Assembly (NCBI RefSeq): GCF_018100985.1
Contig: NZ_JAGJEI010000003.1
Location: forward strand, 62,001 to 126,000
DNA from: Pseudoalteromonas sp. MMG007
Lineage (GTDB): Bacteria > Pseudomonadota > Gammaproteobacteria > Enterobacterales > Alteromonadaceae
Length of the DNA: 64,000 nucleotides
Reading direction: 5' to 3'
The notes under the pieces: model-generated
Seen by the model: only the letters and a program-made list of their open reading frames with translations
What the model was told of the DNA's origin: nothing
Databases searched by the model: none
Position numbers and translations under genes: made by a program
Part shown: piece by piece, positions 8,690 to 19,531 of the stretch
Layout of the letters: each line of letters starts with the position of its first letter
Position numbering within the stretch: position 1 is the stretch's first letter

Positions 8690-10282
8690 ATGAAAGCTTT
8701 AACTCCATCAATACTCGCAGTAGTAGTATGCAGTACATTTGTAAGTGCACCAAGTGAAGCATCTAGCCACAGAGAAGCGCCAAATATAAGCCGTTTCCCG
8801 ACTTTAGATTCAACTGATTTTTATGTATTTAACAGTTACGAGCAAGGCCGTGGCGATTACGTCACATTGATTGCTAATTATATTCCGCTTCAAGATGCTT
8901 ACGGCGGCCCAAACTATTTTGCCATGGACCCTGACGCAACTTACAGCATTCATATCGACAACGATGGTGATGCTGTTGAAGATATTACATTTGCGTTTAA
9001 CTTTAAAAGCATGCTCCCTAATGATAACCAAGGTGTGCAATTAACTGTTGGCCCAGAAGGTAATCAGCGTACTGTATCAGTTCCCCTTAAAAATGTAGGC
9101 GGTGTAGCAGCTGGTGATGATAGCGCAGCTAACTTTAGTGAATCGTACACTATGAGTATGATTAGCGGAGCACAGCGTACAGGTGAGACAACTGTATTAA
9201 ATAACACCACTTCAAACTCTAGCACCTTCTCTAAGCCTTTAGATTATGTGGGTGATAAGACGTTTGGCTCAATGAGCGATTACCAAGCTTACGCAGATCA
9301 GTTTGTTTATCAGGTATCTATTCCTAATTGTGATTCAATGGCACAGGTTTTTGTTGGGCAACGTAAAGACCCATTTGTAGTTAATTTAGGTAAAACATTC
9401 GATTTAGTTAACTATGTACCAGTAGAAGGTGATAGTGCGCCAGGTGCCGGAGATGGCGGTGGTTTCCCAGGTGGTATTACACAATCGGCAGATAACGACG
9501 ACCTAGCTGATAAAAACGTAACATCAATTGCAATTGAAGTACCTAAAAGTTGTATTACTGGCGAAGGTAATGATGTTATAGGTTCATGGACAACGGCCAG
9601 CTTACCGCAAGCACGTATATTGAACCCGAACGCTAAATTTGCAAATAATGCGGTTAATGGCGGCGCTTTAACGCAAGTTTCACGCCTAGGTAACCCGCTC
9701 GTTAATGAACTTGTAATTGGTATAAAAGATAAAGACACATTTTCAAGTGCTCAACCGCAAGATGATGCCCAGTTTTTAGATTATGTATCTCACCCTTCTT
9801 TACCTGAACTATTAAATATTTTATTTAAAGATGCAGTAAATACAACGCTTGGTGCAAATCTTGAAACCCTAGCCCCTACTAACTTTCCGCGTACTGATTT
9901 AATCACCGCATTTTTAACTGGTTTTGCAGGTGTTAACCAACAAGCCACAGTCACCCCTTCAGAAATGTTACGTCTAAATACAGCTATTGCAGCAACGCCG
10001 CAAGCTGATCAATCAGCTTTTGGTGTCGCCGGTGATGATTTAGCTGGCTTCCCAAATGGACGTCGACCTGGTGATGATGTGGTAGATATTGCACTTCGCG
10101 TTGTAATGGGCCGCTTATGTCATCCTATTCCTGTAAACGGTGAAGAAACGAACCTTGGTCTTTGTGCACCAGAAGATGCTAATACAGGAACAGTTCCATT
10201 TACTGATGGCGCTCCTGTTGATGCAACTATGATGGACGCAACATTCCCATACCTTGCAACGCCCCTTGCAGGCTCTAAATAA
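8690..10282 (+). CDS. DUF4331 family exported protein
   Basis: A 530-aa secreted protein with a signal peptide (1-25, cleavage near SEA-SS). The mature N-terminus 'SSHREAPNISRFPTLDSTDFYVF' is the DUF4331 hallmark. The His/Asp-rich opening could bind a metal, but the family's function is not established. Further conserved-looking parts are 'DNDGDAVEDITFAF' and the C-terminal 'GRRPGDDVVDIALRVVMG'. It is the first gene after P2 and is followed after 11 bases by a lipoprotein gene, so it is likely the main output of the ECF pair. Confidence 0.9.
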   Translation: MKALTPSILAVVVCSTFVSAPSEASSHREAPNISRFPTLDSTDFYVFNSYEQGRGDYVTLIANYIPLQDAYGGPNYFAMDPDATYSIHIDNDGDAVEDITFAFNFKSMLPNDNQGVQLTVGPEGNQRTVSVPLKNVGGVAAGDDSAANFSESYTMSMISGAQRTGETTVLNNTTSNSSTFSKPLDYVGDKTFGSMSDYQAYADQFVYQVSIPNCDSMAQVFVGQRKDPFVVNLGKTFDLVNYVPVEGDSAPGAGDGGGFPGGITQSADNDDLADKNVTSIAIEVPKSCITGEGNDVIGSWTTASLPQARILNPNAKFANNAVNGGALTQVSRLGNPLVNELVIGIKDKDTFSSAQPQDDAQFLDYVSHPSLPELLNILFKDAVNTTLGANLETLAPTNFPRTDLITAFLTGFAGVNQQATVTPSEMLRLNTAIAATPQADQSAFGVAGDDLAGFPNGRRPGDDVVDIALRVVMGRLCHPIPVNGEETNLGLCAPEDANTGTVPFTDGAPVDATMMDATFPYLATPLAGSK

Positions 10283-10293
10283 GGAGTTTACTC

Positions 10294-10803
10294 ATGCGTA
10301 ATTTAAAAACTACCCATGTATGTTTACTACTTAGCGCCCTAACACTTGGAGCGTGTAGTAGCGATGATGATAACAAACAACCTACACCGGTTGTAAATGC
10401 AGCGCCTACAGCAAGTGAAGCAATGCTCAGTACACAAACAGAAGTAACGATTACCGATATGCTCAGTGCCAATGATAATGATGGCGACTCGCTCACCTAC
10501 TCGTTAATAAGTGAGCCAACACTTGGCGTAGTAATAGTAAACAGTGATGGTAATTTTACTTACACACCCAATAAAGAAGCGACTGGCTCAGATAGTTTTG
10601 TGTTCGGCGTAAGTGATGGTGTTAATGCTCAAGTGACGGCTACGGTCAGCGTTACAATCGATGCGCTAGAGGTTGATTTTGCTCAATTTGCAACTGATGC
10701 ATTTAATCAAACCCCCAATGCAGAGCCACTATCTGTAAATGGCAGAGTGTTTACCAACACTGATACCGACGTTGATGGACTTATTTCAACAAACGGTAAT
10801 TAG
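10294..10803 (+). CDS. Lipoprotein with one cadherin/VCBS-like Ig repeat
   Basis: A 169-aa protein with a lipobox (LGAC, Cys at about residue 21) followed by an acidic SSDDD linker, so it should be lipid-anchored. Residues about 35-125 form one tandem-Ig/cadherin-like module with the Ca-binding-type 'SANDNDGDSLTYSLIS' and 'NFTYTPNKEATGSDSFVFGVSDG'. Such modules normally occur in long tandem arrays in adhesins; a single copy on a lipoprotein is unusual. It sits between DUF4331 and the TPR gene in the same operon. Function unknown. Confidence 0.85.
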   Translation: MRNLKTTHVCLLLSALTLGACSSDDDNKQPTPVVNAAPTASEAMLSTQTEVTITDMLSANDNDGDSLTYSLISEPTLGVVIVNSDGNFTYTPNKEATGSDSFVFGVSDGVNAQVTATVSVTIDALEVDFAQFATDAFNQTPNAEPLSVNGRVFTNTDTDVDGLISTNGN

Positions 10804-10848
10804 TAATTAAGCTGATGGCTATGGATGGCTTTTTTCAAAGGATATAAA

Positions 10849-11874
10849 ATGCATTTTTCAGTATTTAAACCCATAGTATTTATAGCTTTTAGCATAACCT
10901 CTTTAGGGCTAAATGCTGCACCTTATACGCCAAAAGAAGACGCAGTAATTGCAACAAGCAACTCGGCTCTTAGCGCATCTCTTACCCTTGAAGAAATAAA
11001 CGAACTAGTTACTAACAGCCAATATGCAGGCCAAACCGAGCGCTTACAAGGTTTACTAAAAACGCGTTTAGCACAATTATATAAGCAAACCCCCACACCT
11101 AAAATTGGTTATTTGTATGCAAGAGTGCTGCAAAAAGAGCACCTTTTTGAGCAAGCGATTGCTGTAGCGAATGAGGTTTTAATTACCGAACCTAACCATA
11201 GCAACAGTCATTTATTATTAGCTAATATATACATGGTTCAGGGGCAGTTTTTAAAAGCAAAGCAACATTGCATTGCTTTAATTTCTCATGTGAGCACCAT
11301 TACAGCTAGCACCTGTGTGTTAGACGTACAAAGTCAGCATCAAGATTTATTAAAAAGTTATCAAGCATTAGTCAAAATAATTAACAATAAACCCATCAGC
11401 CTTGCTACAAAACATGTTTTGAGCGAAATGAGCTATCGTCTTGGTAATTACAAACAAGCCCTCTCACACTTGCAAAGTGTTGATTTGGTAAACGCCCCAG
11501 TAAGTCTTATTGTTTTATGGGCTGATATTCACCTAGCCCTTGCTCAACATACCGATGTTTTAAATACATTGAGTGCATTACTCCCTGACAAAAATAATTT
11601 AGAAGATGCTATTTTACTCAGGCTCGCCATTGCAGAAAAAAAATTAAATAAAACAGGTAAAAAATGGCAAAATCTAATGGCGCAAAGAGTTACACTACGT
11701 GAGCTTCGCAAAGATTCTTTTCATGCGAGTGATTTAGCTAAATATTACCTAGATGTACAACCTAATCGCGAAAAAGCACTTTACTGGGCTCATATTAATT
11801 GGCAACAGGCTAAAATGAGCGCCGATGAGCAATTACTCATTCAAGCCCAAGCGATGCAAAGAGACACACTATGA
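10849..11874 (+). CDS. TPR repeat exported protein
   Basis: A protein of 341 aa from the ATG at 10849, which has AAAGGA upstream; an upstream in-frame ATG at 10825 lacks a ribosome site. Hydrophobic residues 4-22 form a signal peptide (cleavage near LNA-AP). The rest is helical with several tetratricopeptide-like repeats, for example 'IGYLYARVLQKEHLFEQAIAV' and 'HSNSHLLLANIYMVQGQF'. It probably acts as a periplasmic scaffold for the neighbouring proteins. The stop overlaps the HupE-like gene by four bases. Confidence 0.85.
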   Translation: MHFSVFKPIVFIAFSITSLGLNAAPYTPKEDAVIATSNSALSASLTLEEINELVTNSQYAGQTERLQGLLKTRLAQLYKQTPTPKIGYLYARVLQKEHLFEQAIAVANEVLITEPNHSNSHLLLANIYMVQGQFLKAKQHCIALISHVSTITASTCVLDVQSQHQDLLKSYQALVKIINNKPISLATKHVLSEMSYRLGNYKQALSHLQSVDLVNAPVSLIVLWADIHLALAQHTDVLNTLSALLPDKNNLEDAILLRLAIAEKKLNKTGKKWQNLMAQRVTLRELRKDSFHASDLAKYYLDVQPNREKALYWAHINWQQAKMSADEQLLIQAQAMQRDTL

Positions 11875-12971
11875 AAACGCCTTATCTATTTATAATAACT
11901 TTAATGCTATGCATTTTTTCAACTAACAGCTTTGCTCATCAGTTAAGCACTAGTTATATCACCTTAAATAACAACACCCACTCCAGCCAATACATGGGTA
12001 ATTGGCAAATTAATATTACTGATTTAGAGCATGAAGTTGCACTTGATTTAGACAAAAATGGGCAAATTTCGTGGACCGAAATAAAAGCCAAACGCGGCTC
12101 AATTACGCGCTTTGTTAACGATAATCTAAAGGTTACACAAAATGATCAGTTGTGCCTTTTAAAAAGTAAAGGGATGCTCCAGCTCGATAACCATTTCAAT
12201 CAACCTTATTTGGTCATCCCGCTTTTATTTAGTTGTGATAGCGCCTCCCCCATTACACTTACTTATTCAGCCTTTTTTAACACTGATGCAAACCATAAAT
12301 CTATTGTAAATATTAATGACGTATCACGTGTATTTAGCACTGACGATGCTAAGCAAACCTTTAGCTTTGAACAATCAAGTTACCTTAGTACGTTTAACCA
12401 ATACGTGTATCAAGGTGTTTTGCATATTTGGATTGGCATTGATCATATTTTATTTTTAATCGCTTTATTACTTACCTGTGTATTAACTCGTAGCAATAAA
12501 GCATGGCAAGGGATCGACTCTAAAAAACAAATAATTAAACACACAGCTTGGATAGTTACAGCATTTACTCTTGCGCATTCGATTACACTTACCGCCACAG
12601 CTATGAACTTAGTCTCGCCAAATAGTCGCTGGGTAGAGCTTGGTATTGCTTTATCAGTACTTTTTGCAGCACTAAATAATGTGTGGCCACTTGTACTTCG
12701 TTTAGGTTGGCTAACATTTGCTTTTGGTTTATTACACGGTATGGGGTTCGCAAGCGTTTTAGGTGAGCTTGGGCTTTCTAGCGACTATCAGTTACTGAGT
12801 ATTTTGGCATTTAATTTAGGTGTTGAAATAGGCCAACTAAGTATATTACTTATTGCCTTGCCAGTATTAATCTATGTTAGAAACTACACTTGGTATAAGA
12901 AATGGGTAATGCCTATGGGCTCAGTTGCTATCGCAATCATTGCGCTGCAATGGTCAATAGAACGTTTTTAA
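11871..12971 (+). CDS. HupE/UreJ-like membrane protein with N-terminal periplasmic EF-hand domain
   Basis: A 366-aa protein: signal peptide (1-22, SFA-HQ), a periplasmic domain of about 150 residues with one EF-hand-like loop ('DLDKNGQISWTE'), then about six transmembrane helices from residue 180 on. The membrane part has family motifs 'WIGIDHILFLIALL', 'TAFTLAHSITL', 'FGLLHGMGFA' and 'FNLGVEIGQL'. HupE/UreJ relatives are tied to nickel/cobalt uptake, but this two-domain form is a separate branch whose substrate is not known. It is the last gene of the ECF-controlled operon and is followed by a terminator. Confidence 0.88.
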   Translation: MKTPYLFIITLMLCIFSTNSFAHQLSTSYITLNNNTHSSQYMGNWQINITDLEHEVALDLDKNGQISWTEIKAKRGSITRFVNDNLKVTQNDQLCLLKSKGMLQLDNHFNQPYLVIPLLFSCDSASPITLTYSAFFNTDANHKSIVNINDVSRVFSTDDAKQTFSFEQSSYLSTFNQYVYQGVLHIWIGIDHILFLIALLLTCVLTRSNKAWQGIDSKKQIIKHTAWIVTAFTLAHSITLTATAMNLVSPNSRWVELGIALSVLFAALNNVWPLVLRLGWLTFAFGLLHGMGFASVLGELGLSSDYQLLSILAFNLGVEIGQLSILLIALPVLIYVRNYTWYKKWVMPMGSVAIAIIALQWSIERF

Positions 12972-12986
12972 GGTATTAATCAAAGT

Positions 12987-13017
12987 AAGCTAGCCAATAC
13001 TGGCTAGCTTATTTTTA
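12987..13017 (+). terminator. Terminator at end of ECF operon
   Basis: AAGCTAGCCA / TGGCTAGCTT stem with an ATAC loop, followed by ATTTTTAT. Located 15 bases after the HupE-like stop. Confidence 0.85.
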
Positions 13018-13031
13018 TGAGAAAAATGCGG

Positions 13032-13655
13032 CTATGCTTTATCAAATGGCATTAATAATGTTTTCATCGCTGGGCGTAATGCAATTAAAACCGTTTCTTC
13101 AGTTAGCTCTGGGTATAAAACTTTTCGCAGTAATAAACCCGCCATCATCGAAAAAATAACGTTAATCCGGCTTTCAAGCTCCTGCTCTTCAATGTTTTTT
13201 AGTGTGCTTCGCTCACTGGTTAAAAGTTGCCTCATGCGTCCACGTGCTTGAATATCCATGTCTCGTAGCAATGAAGCCACTTTAGCGTTGCGGCCTGCTT
13301 CAGCCATCATATCTAAGTCAACTACACATGCACCTGTGTCCATATGTCTTTGCACGCCGATATTTAAGCCATCAATAAGCGCTTGAAGTACATCGCCTGG
13401 ATGGTCTTCAAATTTTTGAAAGATAGAAAACATCTCTTCCATGTCTTTTTCAATTATGCTTTCAATAATCGCTTCTTTACTTTCAAAGTAGTTATAAATA
13501 TGGCCTGCACTCATACCCGCAGTTTTAGATATTTCAGCCATGCCTGCACCGTGGTAGCCTTTACGGCGAAAACACTCTGCAGCAGCCGTTAATATTTGCT
13601 CCCGCCTAGCGTTAGCAATTGCAGGATCGGTTTGCCTTTTTGATTTAGGCTTCAT
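13032..13655 (-). CDS. TetR/AcrR-family repressor, probably of the RND operon
   Basis: A 207-aa regulator with the TetR N-terminal HTH: 'REQILTAAAECFRRKGYHGAGMAEISKTAGMS' in residues about 18-52 followed by 'GHIYNYFESKEAI'. The ligand domain makes up the rest. ATG at 13655 has GGAG six bases upstream, so it is preferred over the ATGs at 13667 and 13673. It lies downstream of the three efflux genes on the same strand, separated by 129 bases with an inverted repeat, so it may have its own promoter. It is the natural candidate to bind the palindrome before the efflux operon. Confidence 0.88.
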   Translation of the reverse strand: MKPKSKRQTDPAIANARREQILTAAAECFRRKGYHGAGMAEISKTAGMSAGHIYNYFESKEAIIESIIEKDMEEMFSIFQKFEDHPGDVLQALIDGLNIGVQRHMDTGACVVDLDMMAEAGRNAKVASLLRDMDIQARGRMRQLLTSERSTLKNIEEQELESRINVIFSMMAGLLLRKVLYPELTEETVLIALRPAMKTLLMPFDKA

Positions 13656-13747
13656 GTTCAACTCCATTACCAAGTTATTAACTTAGTAAAGCGAGCACTA
13701 TTAAATAGCCTCGCCAAATAAAATGTTACGCGTGTTTTAAGCCGCGA

Positions 13748-13778
13748 AGACGTGTTAATTTATATAACCAACACGTCT
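13748..13778. repeat. Inverted repeat between efflux operon and tetR
   Basis: Perfect 9-bp arms AGACGTGTT / AACACGTCT around a 13-base AT-rich loop, immediately 3' of the efflux outer-membrane gene stop and upstream of tetR. No clear T-run follows on the minus strand. It could be a weak terminator of the efflux transcript or a regulator site for tetR. Confidence 0.55.
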
Positions 13779-13783
13779 GTATA

Positions 13784-15202
13784 TTATTGCTCTTCCTGAG
13801 TTGTTTCATTGGCAGTGTTCCATCCACCACCTAGCGCTTTGTACAAGTTAATTTGGCTCGCAAGATATGCTTGCTGTCCACTAATCAACTGCTGCTGCGC
13901 ACCGTACCAAGTTCGCTGAGCATCAAGTACTTGTAAGTAACTGTCGGCACCTTTTTCATAGCGCATTTTGGATAAGTCATATGTTGTTTGACGGCTACTT
14001 ATAAGCATATCAAGCGCTTTTAATTGCTCTTGATAACCTTCTCTATCAGCAAGCGCGTCGGCTACTTCGCGAAACGCATTTTGAATTTTTTGCTGATACG
14101 TAGCCACTGCAATTTCTTGATCGGCTCTGGCCACATCTAAATTTGCTTGGTTACGATTCATATTAAAAATAGGTAAGCTAATTGACGGTACAAAGCTCCA
14201 CGTACCCGAACCCGAATCAAACAAACCACTTAAGTCACTTGAAGCCGAGCCAGCATTAGCAGTCAAACTAATACTTGGGTAAAACGCTGCTTTTGCAATT
14301 CCAATATTAGCGTTAGCTGCAAGTAGTAGATGCTCAGCCGCTTTTATATCAGGGCGCTGGGAAAGTAAGTCAGACGGTAACCCTACAGGTACCTCAGGCA
14401 TACTAATCAGATTTGTTAAATCTTTAGTTGGTAGTAAATCTGCTGACACAGGCTTACCAACTAACAAATCAAGCGCGCTTTTATCACGCTTAAGCAAACG
14501 TTTGTAGGTTGCAATGTCTACTTTTGCTGTAGCAACGGTGCTTTTAAGTTGCTCAAGTGTAATTGAAGACGTTGCCCCTAAATCAAAGCTTTTTTGCGTA
14601 AGTGAAAGTGACTCTTGCTGCGAAGTTAGTGTTTCTTTTGCAAGTTCTAGCAACTGTAAATCTGTTGCGTAGTTAAGCCATGCATTAGCTAGCTCTGAAA
14701 TTAACGATACCTGCGTGCTGTATTGGCTAAGCTCTGTAGAGTATAAGTTTTGCAGTGCTTGTGCTGACTGGTTACGTACTTTTCCCCAAATATCAAGCTC
14801 ATATGAGGTAATACCAACGGTTGCACTGTACTGCGAACTAATCGCCGCCTCACCTGTGCTTGATAAGTCCCCAGGTAAACGCTGGCGTGTACCAGAGGCA
14901 TTTAAATCAAGTGATGGATATAATGCTGAGTCTTCAATTTGATAAAGCCCACGTACTCGCTGCACGTTAAGCACTGCTATTTGCAGGTCTTTATTATGCT
15001 CAAGACTTTGGGTAATTAATGTTTGTAATTTGTCGTCATTAAAAAACTGCTGCCAATTTAATTGCTCAGCTGAAGCCTGCCCAGTACCTGATGCAAATGC
15101 ATCAGGTACTGGTAAAGCTAAATCTTTTTGTTCAGGCGCTAATTGGCAACCACTTAATACAAGTAATGTAATTGCACTTAGGCTAAAGGATTTGATGCTC
15201 AT
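13784..15202 (-). CDS. RND efflux outer-membrane lipoprotein (NodT/OprM-like)
   Basis: A 472-aa TolC-family channel of the lipid-anchored NodT/OprM type: lipobox LSGC with Cys19, then two homologous halves of the outer-membrane efflux protein fold. Typical stretches are '[20 protein letters not shown]' and '[20 protein letters not shown]', which is strongly conserved. It provides the exit duct for the RND pump. It overlaps the pump gene by four bases (ATGA), so the three efflux genes form one operon read on the minus strand. Confidence 0.95.
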   Translation of the reverse strand: MSIKSFSLSAITLLVLSGCQLAPEQKDLALPVPDAFASGTGQASAEQLNWQQFFNDDKLQTLITQSLEHNKDLQIAVLNVQRVRGLYQIEDSALYPSLDLNASGTRQRLPGDLSSTGEAAISSQYSATVGITSYELDIWGKVRNQSAQALQNLYSTELSQYSTQVSLISELANAWLNYATDLQLLELAKETLTSQQESLSLTQKSFDLGATSSITLEQLKSTVATAKVDIATYKRLLKRDKSALDLLVGKPVSADLLPTKDLTNLISMPEVPVGLPSDLLSQRPDIKAAEHLLLAANANIGIAKAAFYPSISLTANAGSASSDLSGLFDSGSGTWSFVPSISLPIFNMNRNQANLDVARADQEIAVATYQQKIQNAFREVADALADREGYQEQLKALDMLISSRQTTYDLSKMRYEKGADSYLQVLDAQRTWYGAQQQLISGQQAYLASQINLYKALGGGWNTANETTQEEQ

Positions 15203-18200
15203 TGTGCACTCTCCTTAACAGTATCATTCTTTTTGCCAGGGAACACTTTACGCACCAACACAAAGAATAACGGTACAAATACCACCACTAGAATTGACGA
15301 AGCGAGTGTGCCACCAATGATAGAAATACCCAATGCGTTTTGTGCGCCCGACCCTGCGCTTGATGCAATGGCTAGCGGTAAAACACCACAAATAAACGCT
15401 AAAGAAGTCATTAATATTGGACGTAAACGCAAGCGCACAGCTGCAATAGCGGCATCCACTAAGCCCAAGCCTTCATCCATTTTATGAATCGCAAATTCAA
15501 CAATAAGTATCGCATTTTTAGAGGCGAGCCCTATGGTTGTTAGCAAGCCTACCTGCAAGTAAATATCGTTTGATAAGCCGCCTCCAAGCGCTGCCATAAT
15601 TGCACCAAATATACCCAAAGGCACAATCATCATTACTGCAAATGGTACAGACCAGCTTTCATAAAGTGCTGCTAAACATAAAAATACAAACAATAACGAC
15701 AAGCCATATAACAATGGTGCCTGGCCACTACTTGAGCGCTCTTGGAATGAAATACCGGTCCACTCAGAAGCAATGCCATTTGGAAGCTGTTTAACTAAAC
15801 GCTCAATTTCATCCATTGCTTGGCCTGTACTGTAACCTGGTGCAGCACTACCTTGAATTTCCATTGCTGAAAAACCATTGTAACGCTCAAGTCGAGGCGA
15901 GCCATAGGTCCAAAATGAACTAGCAAATGCTGAAAACGGCACCATGTCGCCATTATCATTACGTACATACCACTTGTTTAAATCCTCAGGTACCATGCGC
16001 GAATCGGCATCACCTTGTAGGTATACTTTTTTAACACGCCCGCGATCAATAAAGTCATTTACATAGCTACTACCCCACGCGGTGGCAAGCGTACTGTTAA
16101 TATCAGATTGCGATAAACCAAGTGCTTCTGCTTTTGCTAAATCAATATCAAGTTGTAGCTCTGGCATATCTTCTTGACCATTAGGACGCACGCCAGCGAG
16201 TATTGGGCTTTGCGCAGCCATTCCTAATAACTGATTTCGTGCAGCTAGCAGTGCATCGTGCCCTAATCCTACGCGGTCTTGTAAAAATACGTTAAAGCCG
16301 TTGGCTGTACCTAGCTCTACAATTGCCGGTGGTGGGAAAGCAAATACAAATGCCTCTTTAATTGTTGAAAAATAACCCATTGCTTTACCTGCAACTGCTT
16401 GCACAGATAAACCATCACCTTGGCGTTCATCCCAGTGCTTAAAGTTAACAAAGGCAATTGCTGAGTTTTGACCAGAACCTGCAAAACTAAAACCGGTTAC
16501 TGTAAAAATACCGTTTACTGCATCCGATTGGTCATTCAAAAAGTGATTTTCTACCTTTTTAACAACTTCAAGTGTTTCTTGTGTTGTAGAGCCAGCGGGT
16601 AATGAAACCTGGTTAAACAAAATACCTTGGTCTTCATCAGGTAAAAATGCTGTTGGCAAGCTTGAGAACACATAAACCATACCGCCTACAATTACACCGT
16701 AAATAAGCAAGTAGCGCTTAGATGAATGGATCATACGACTTACAAAGCTTTGAGCACCCGAGTTTGTTTTATCAAAACCACGGTTAAATCCTGTAAAAAA
16801 CTTACCAAATAAAGAGTCGTTATTATGAACGTGGCTTGGTTTTAAAAGCGTTGCACATAAAGCAGGCGTTAAAATTAGCGCAACCAGTACCGATAAGCCC
16901 ATAGCAGATACAAGCGTAATCGAAAACTGACGATAAATAATACCCGTTGAGCCACTAAAAAAGGCCATAGGTATAAATACCGCAGAAAGCACCATGGCAA
17001 TACCTACCAGCGCGCCTTTAATCTCATCCATTGATTTACGTGTTGCTTCAAGCGCAGAGAGTTTTTCTTCACTCATTACACGTTCAACGTTTTCTACTAC
17101 AACAATCGCATCATCAACCAACAAGCCTATGGCCAGTACCATTGCAAACATAGTTAATGTATTTATTGAGTAACCAAAAGTATACAAAATCGCAAATGTA
17201 CCCAGTAGTACTACAGGTACCGCAATAGTTGGGATAAGCGTTGCGCGAAAGTTTTGTAAAAATAAGTACATTACAACAAATACCAACACAATCGCTTCAA
17301 TGAGGGTATGTACTACTTTTTCAATTGATAGCGATACAAACGGTGTGGTGTCGTAAGGTACAACGACATCTAACCCTTCAGGGAAGTAGGGTTTTAACTC
17401 TTCAATGGCTGCTTTTACACCGTCAGCTGTATCAAGTGCGTTAGCGCCACTGGCAAGTTTAATACCTAAACCCGATGCTGGTTGGCCATCGTAACGTGCA
17501 ACCACGCGGTAGCTTTCACCGCCAAGTTCAACACGCGCTACATCTTCAAGGCGTACAAAAGAACCGTCTGCATTTGTTTTTACTAAAATTTGTTCAAACT
17601 GCTCAGCAGTTTGTAGACGACTTTGCGCTGTAACGGTCGCGTTTAACTGCTGCCCTTCAATTGCGGGCATGCCGCCTAATTGGCCGGCAGACACTTGCGC
17701 ATTTTGCGCACTAATTGACGCGCTAATATCAGCGGTTGTTAGCTTGTAGTTTTGAAGTTTGGCAGGGTCTAACCATACACGCATAGCGTATTGAGAGCCA
17801 AACAACTGTACCTCACCAACCCCTTCAACACGCGACACAATGTCTTGTACGTTTGACGAAACATAATCACCAATATCAATATTGGTCATGCTGCCATCTT
17901 TTGATACAAAACCTAAAACCATCAAAAAGTTACGTGCAGATTTAGCAACAGTAACACCTTGTCTTTGCACTTCTTCAGGTAAAAGAGGCGTGGCGGTTGC
18001 TAATTTATTTTGCACTTGTACCTGTGCAATATCAGGATCTGTTTCGGCACTAAATGAAAGTGTAAGCGTTGCTGAACCACTCGATTCAGACGTAGATGAC
18101 ATGTAAAGCAAGCCATCAAGCCCTTTCATTTTTTGCTCTATTACCTGCGTAACCGTATCCTCAAGCGTACGTGCAGATGCGCCTGGGTACGTTGCTGTAA

Positions 18201-18333
18201 TACTAATTGCTGGCGGTGCAATTGACGGATACTGAGCAATTGGCAAACTTTGAATCGCCAAAATACCCGCTAGCATCACTACTATTGCCAGTACCCATGC
18301 AAAAATGGGTCTGTCGATAAAAAATCGTGACAT
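15199..18333 (-). CDS. RND multidrug efflux pump, inner-membrane subunit (AcrB/MexB type)
   Basis: A 1044-aa HAE1-class proton/drug antiporter. The N-terminus '[21 protein letters not shown]' is diagnostic. The proton-relay Asp pair falls exactly at D407-D408 ('[16 protein letters not shown]'), as in AcrB. Large periplasmic porter/docking loops lie between TM1-2 and TM7-8, and '[14 protein letters not shown]' marks TM10-11. It works with the adaptor upstream and the duct downstream. Substrates are probably hydrophobic drugs, dyes or host compounds, but the spectrum cannot be read from sequence. Confidence 0.97.
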   Translation of the reverse strand: MSRFFIDRPIFAWVLAIVVMLAGILAIQSLPIAQYPSIAPPAISITATYPGASARTLEDTVTQVIEQKMKGLDGLLYMSSTSESSGSATLTLSFSAETDPDIAQVQVQNKLATATPLLPEEVQRQGVTVAKSARNFLMVLGFVSKDGSMTNIDIGDYVSSNVQDIVSRVEGVGEVQLFGSQYAMRVWLDPAKLQNYKLTTADISASISAQNAQVSAGQLGGMPAIEGQQLNATVTAQSRLQTAEQFEQILVKTNADGSFVRLEDVARVELGGESYRVVARYDGQPASGLGIKLASGANALDTADGVKAAIEELKPYFPEGLDVVVPYDTTPFVSLSIEKVVHTLIEAIVLVFVVMYLFLQNFRATLIPTIAVPVVLLGTFAILYTFGYSINTLTMFAMVLAIGLLVDDAIVVVENVERVMSEEKLSALEATRKSMDEIKGALVGIAMVLSAVFIPMAFFSGSTGIIYRQFSITLVSAMGLSVLVALILTPALCATLLKPSHVHNNDSLFGKFFTGFNRGFDKTNSGAQSFVSRMIHSSKRYLLIYGVIVGGMVYVFSSLPTAFLPDEDQGILFNQVSLPAGSTTQETLEVVKKVENHFLNDQSDAVNGIFTVTGFSFAGSGQNSAIAFVNFKHWDERQGDGLSVQAVAGKAMGYFSTIKEAFVFAFPPPAIVELGTANGFNVFLQDRVGLGHDALLAARNQLLGMAAQSPILAGVRPNGQEDMPELQLDIDLAKAEALGLSQSDINSTLATAWGSSYVNDFIDRGRVKKVYLQGDADSRMVPEDLNKWYVRNDNGDMVPFSAFASSFWTYGSPRLERYNGFSAMEIQGSAAPGYSTGQAMDEIERLVKQLPNGIASEWTGISFQERSSSGQAPLLYGLSLLFVFLCLAALYESWSVPFAVMMIVPLGIFGAIMAALGGGLSNDIYLQVGLLTTIGLASKNAILIVEFAIHKMDEGLGLVDAAIAAVRLRLRPILMTSLAFICGVLPLAIASSAGSGAQNALGISIIGGTLASSILVVVFVPLFFVLVRKVFPGKKNDTVKESAQ

Positions 18334-18345
18334 TAAAACTCTCCG

Positions 18346-19515
18346 TTATTGCGCGTTGTTGGCACTAGTAGACGATTGCACTTCAGAAGCCGTGACTTGT
18401 GCTCCTGGACGAATTTTTTGTAAGCCTTCTACAATTAATTTATCGCCATCGCTTAAACCATCACTTACAAGCCAATTAGAGCCAATGGTTCTATCCACTT
18501 TTAATACGCGACTTTCTACTTTATTGTCTTTGCCTACCACCATAGCTGTTGGCTCGCCCTTATTATTTCGGCTTACACCACGCTGAGGAACTAAAATAGC
18601 ATTGGCTTTAACACCCTCAACAATAGAGGCACGTGCATACATACCCGGTAATAATAATTTTTCAGGGTTAGGGAATTTAGCACGCAATGTTACAGAGCCC
18701 GTACTAGGGTCAACCGTCACCTCAGAGAACTGCAACGTGCCTTTGTGAGAATATGCAGAGCCATCTTCCATTGTTAATTCAACATCAGTTTGGCTTTGAG
18801 CATCAATTCCTAAACTGCCCGAAGCAAGTGCTTTTTTAAGCTGAGTAAGCTCGTTACTTGACTGGGTTAAATCAATATAAATTGGGTCTAATTGAGTCAC
18901 TGTTGCAAGTGCAGTGCTTTGATTAGCACTAACTAATGCACCTACGGTAACGCTTGATTTACTAATTTGGCCACTAATAGGAGAAGATACATGGCTGTAA
19001 TCAAGGTTAATTTGCGCTGACTTTAACTGTGCTTTGGCCGTTAATAACTCAGCATTTGCTTGTTTTGAAGCTGCATCAGCTTCGTCAAAATCTTGTTGAC
19101 TCACGGCTTTAATTTTTAAAAGCTCTTTATAGCGTGACGCTTTTGATTTAGAGCTTGCGATACTTGCCTCAGCACGGGCAACAGCCGCTTTACTTGCGGC
19201 TAAGTCTGCTTCAAAAGTAGCAGGGTCAATTTGATACAAAGCTTGGCCTTTTTTGACCTGTGTACCTTCTTCAAATAAACGAGACTGCACAATACCACTT
19301 ACTTGCGGGCGAATTTCAGCAATTTGAAATGCGCTAATACGACCAGGAAGTTCTTTTTTGAGAGTAAGCGCTTGGCTTTTTAATGTAATTACACCCACTG
19401 GAACAGCTTGAGGCGCTGAAGCTTGTGACTGATCAGCCGCTTTGTCACAACCAGTTAAAGCAACAGAACCAACGAGGGCTGACAATACAAATAAAGCGAT
19501 GCGGGAACGCTGCAT
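18346..19515 (-). CDS. RND efflux periplasmic adaptor (AcrA/MexA type)
   Basis: A 389-aa membrane-fusion protein anchored as a lipoprotein (LTGC, Cys23). It has the split lipoyl domain ('EIRPQVSGIVQSRLFEEGTQV' and 'SPISGQISKSSVTVGALV'), an alpha-hairpin between them, then the beta-barrel and membrane-proximal domains with 'LLLPGMYARASI'. First gene of the operon; ATG at 19515 follows AAAGGT. It is 12 bases from the pump gene. The upstream region carries a TetR-type palindrome. Confidence 0.96.
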   Translation of the reverse strand: MQRSRIALFVLSALVGSVALTGCDKAADQSQASAPQAVPVGVITLKSQALTLKKELPGRISAFQIAEIRPQVSGIVQSRLFEEGTQVKKGQALYQIDPATFEADLAASKAAVARAEASIASSKSKASRYKELLKIKAVSQQDFDEADAASKQANAELLTAKAQLKSAQINLDYSHVSSPISGQISKSSVTVGALVSANQSTALATVTQLDPIYIDLTQSSNELTQLKKALASGSLGIDAQSQTDVELTMEDGSAYSHKGTLQFSEVTVDPSTGSVTLRAKFPNPEKLLLPGMYARASIVEGVKANAILVPQRGVSRNNKGEPTAMVVGKDNKVESRVLKVDRTIGSNWLVSDGLSDGDKLIVEGLQKIRPGAQVTASEVQSSTSANNAQ

Positions 19516-19531
19516 GTTAAATACCTTTTAG

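Noticed and set aside
10275-10496. Minus-strand 73-codon frame across the lipoprotein gene
   Set aside because: Opposite a well-supported lipoprotein gene with lipobox and operon context.
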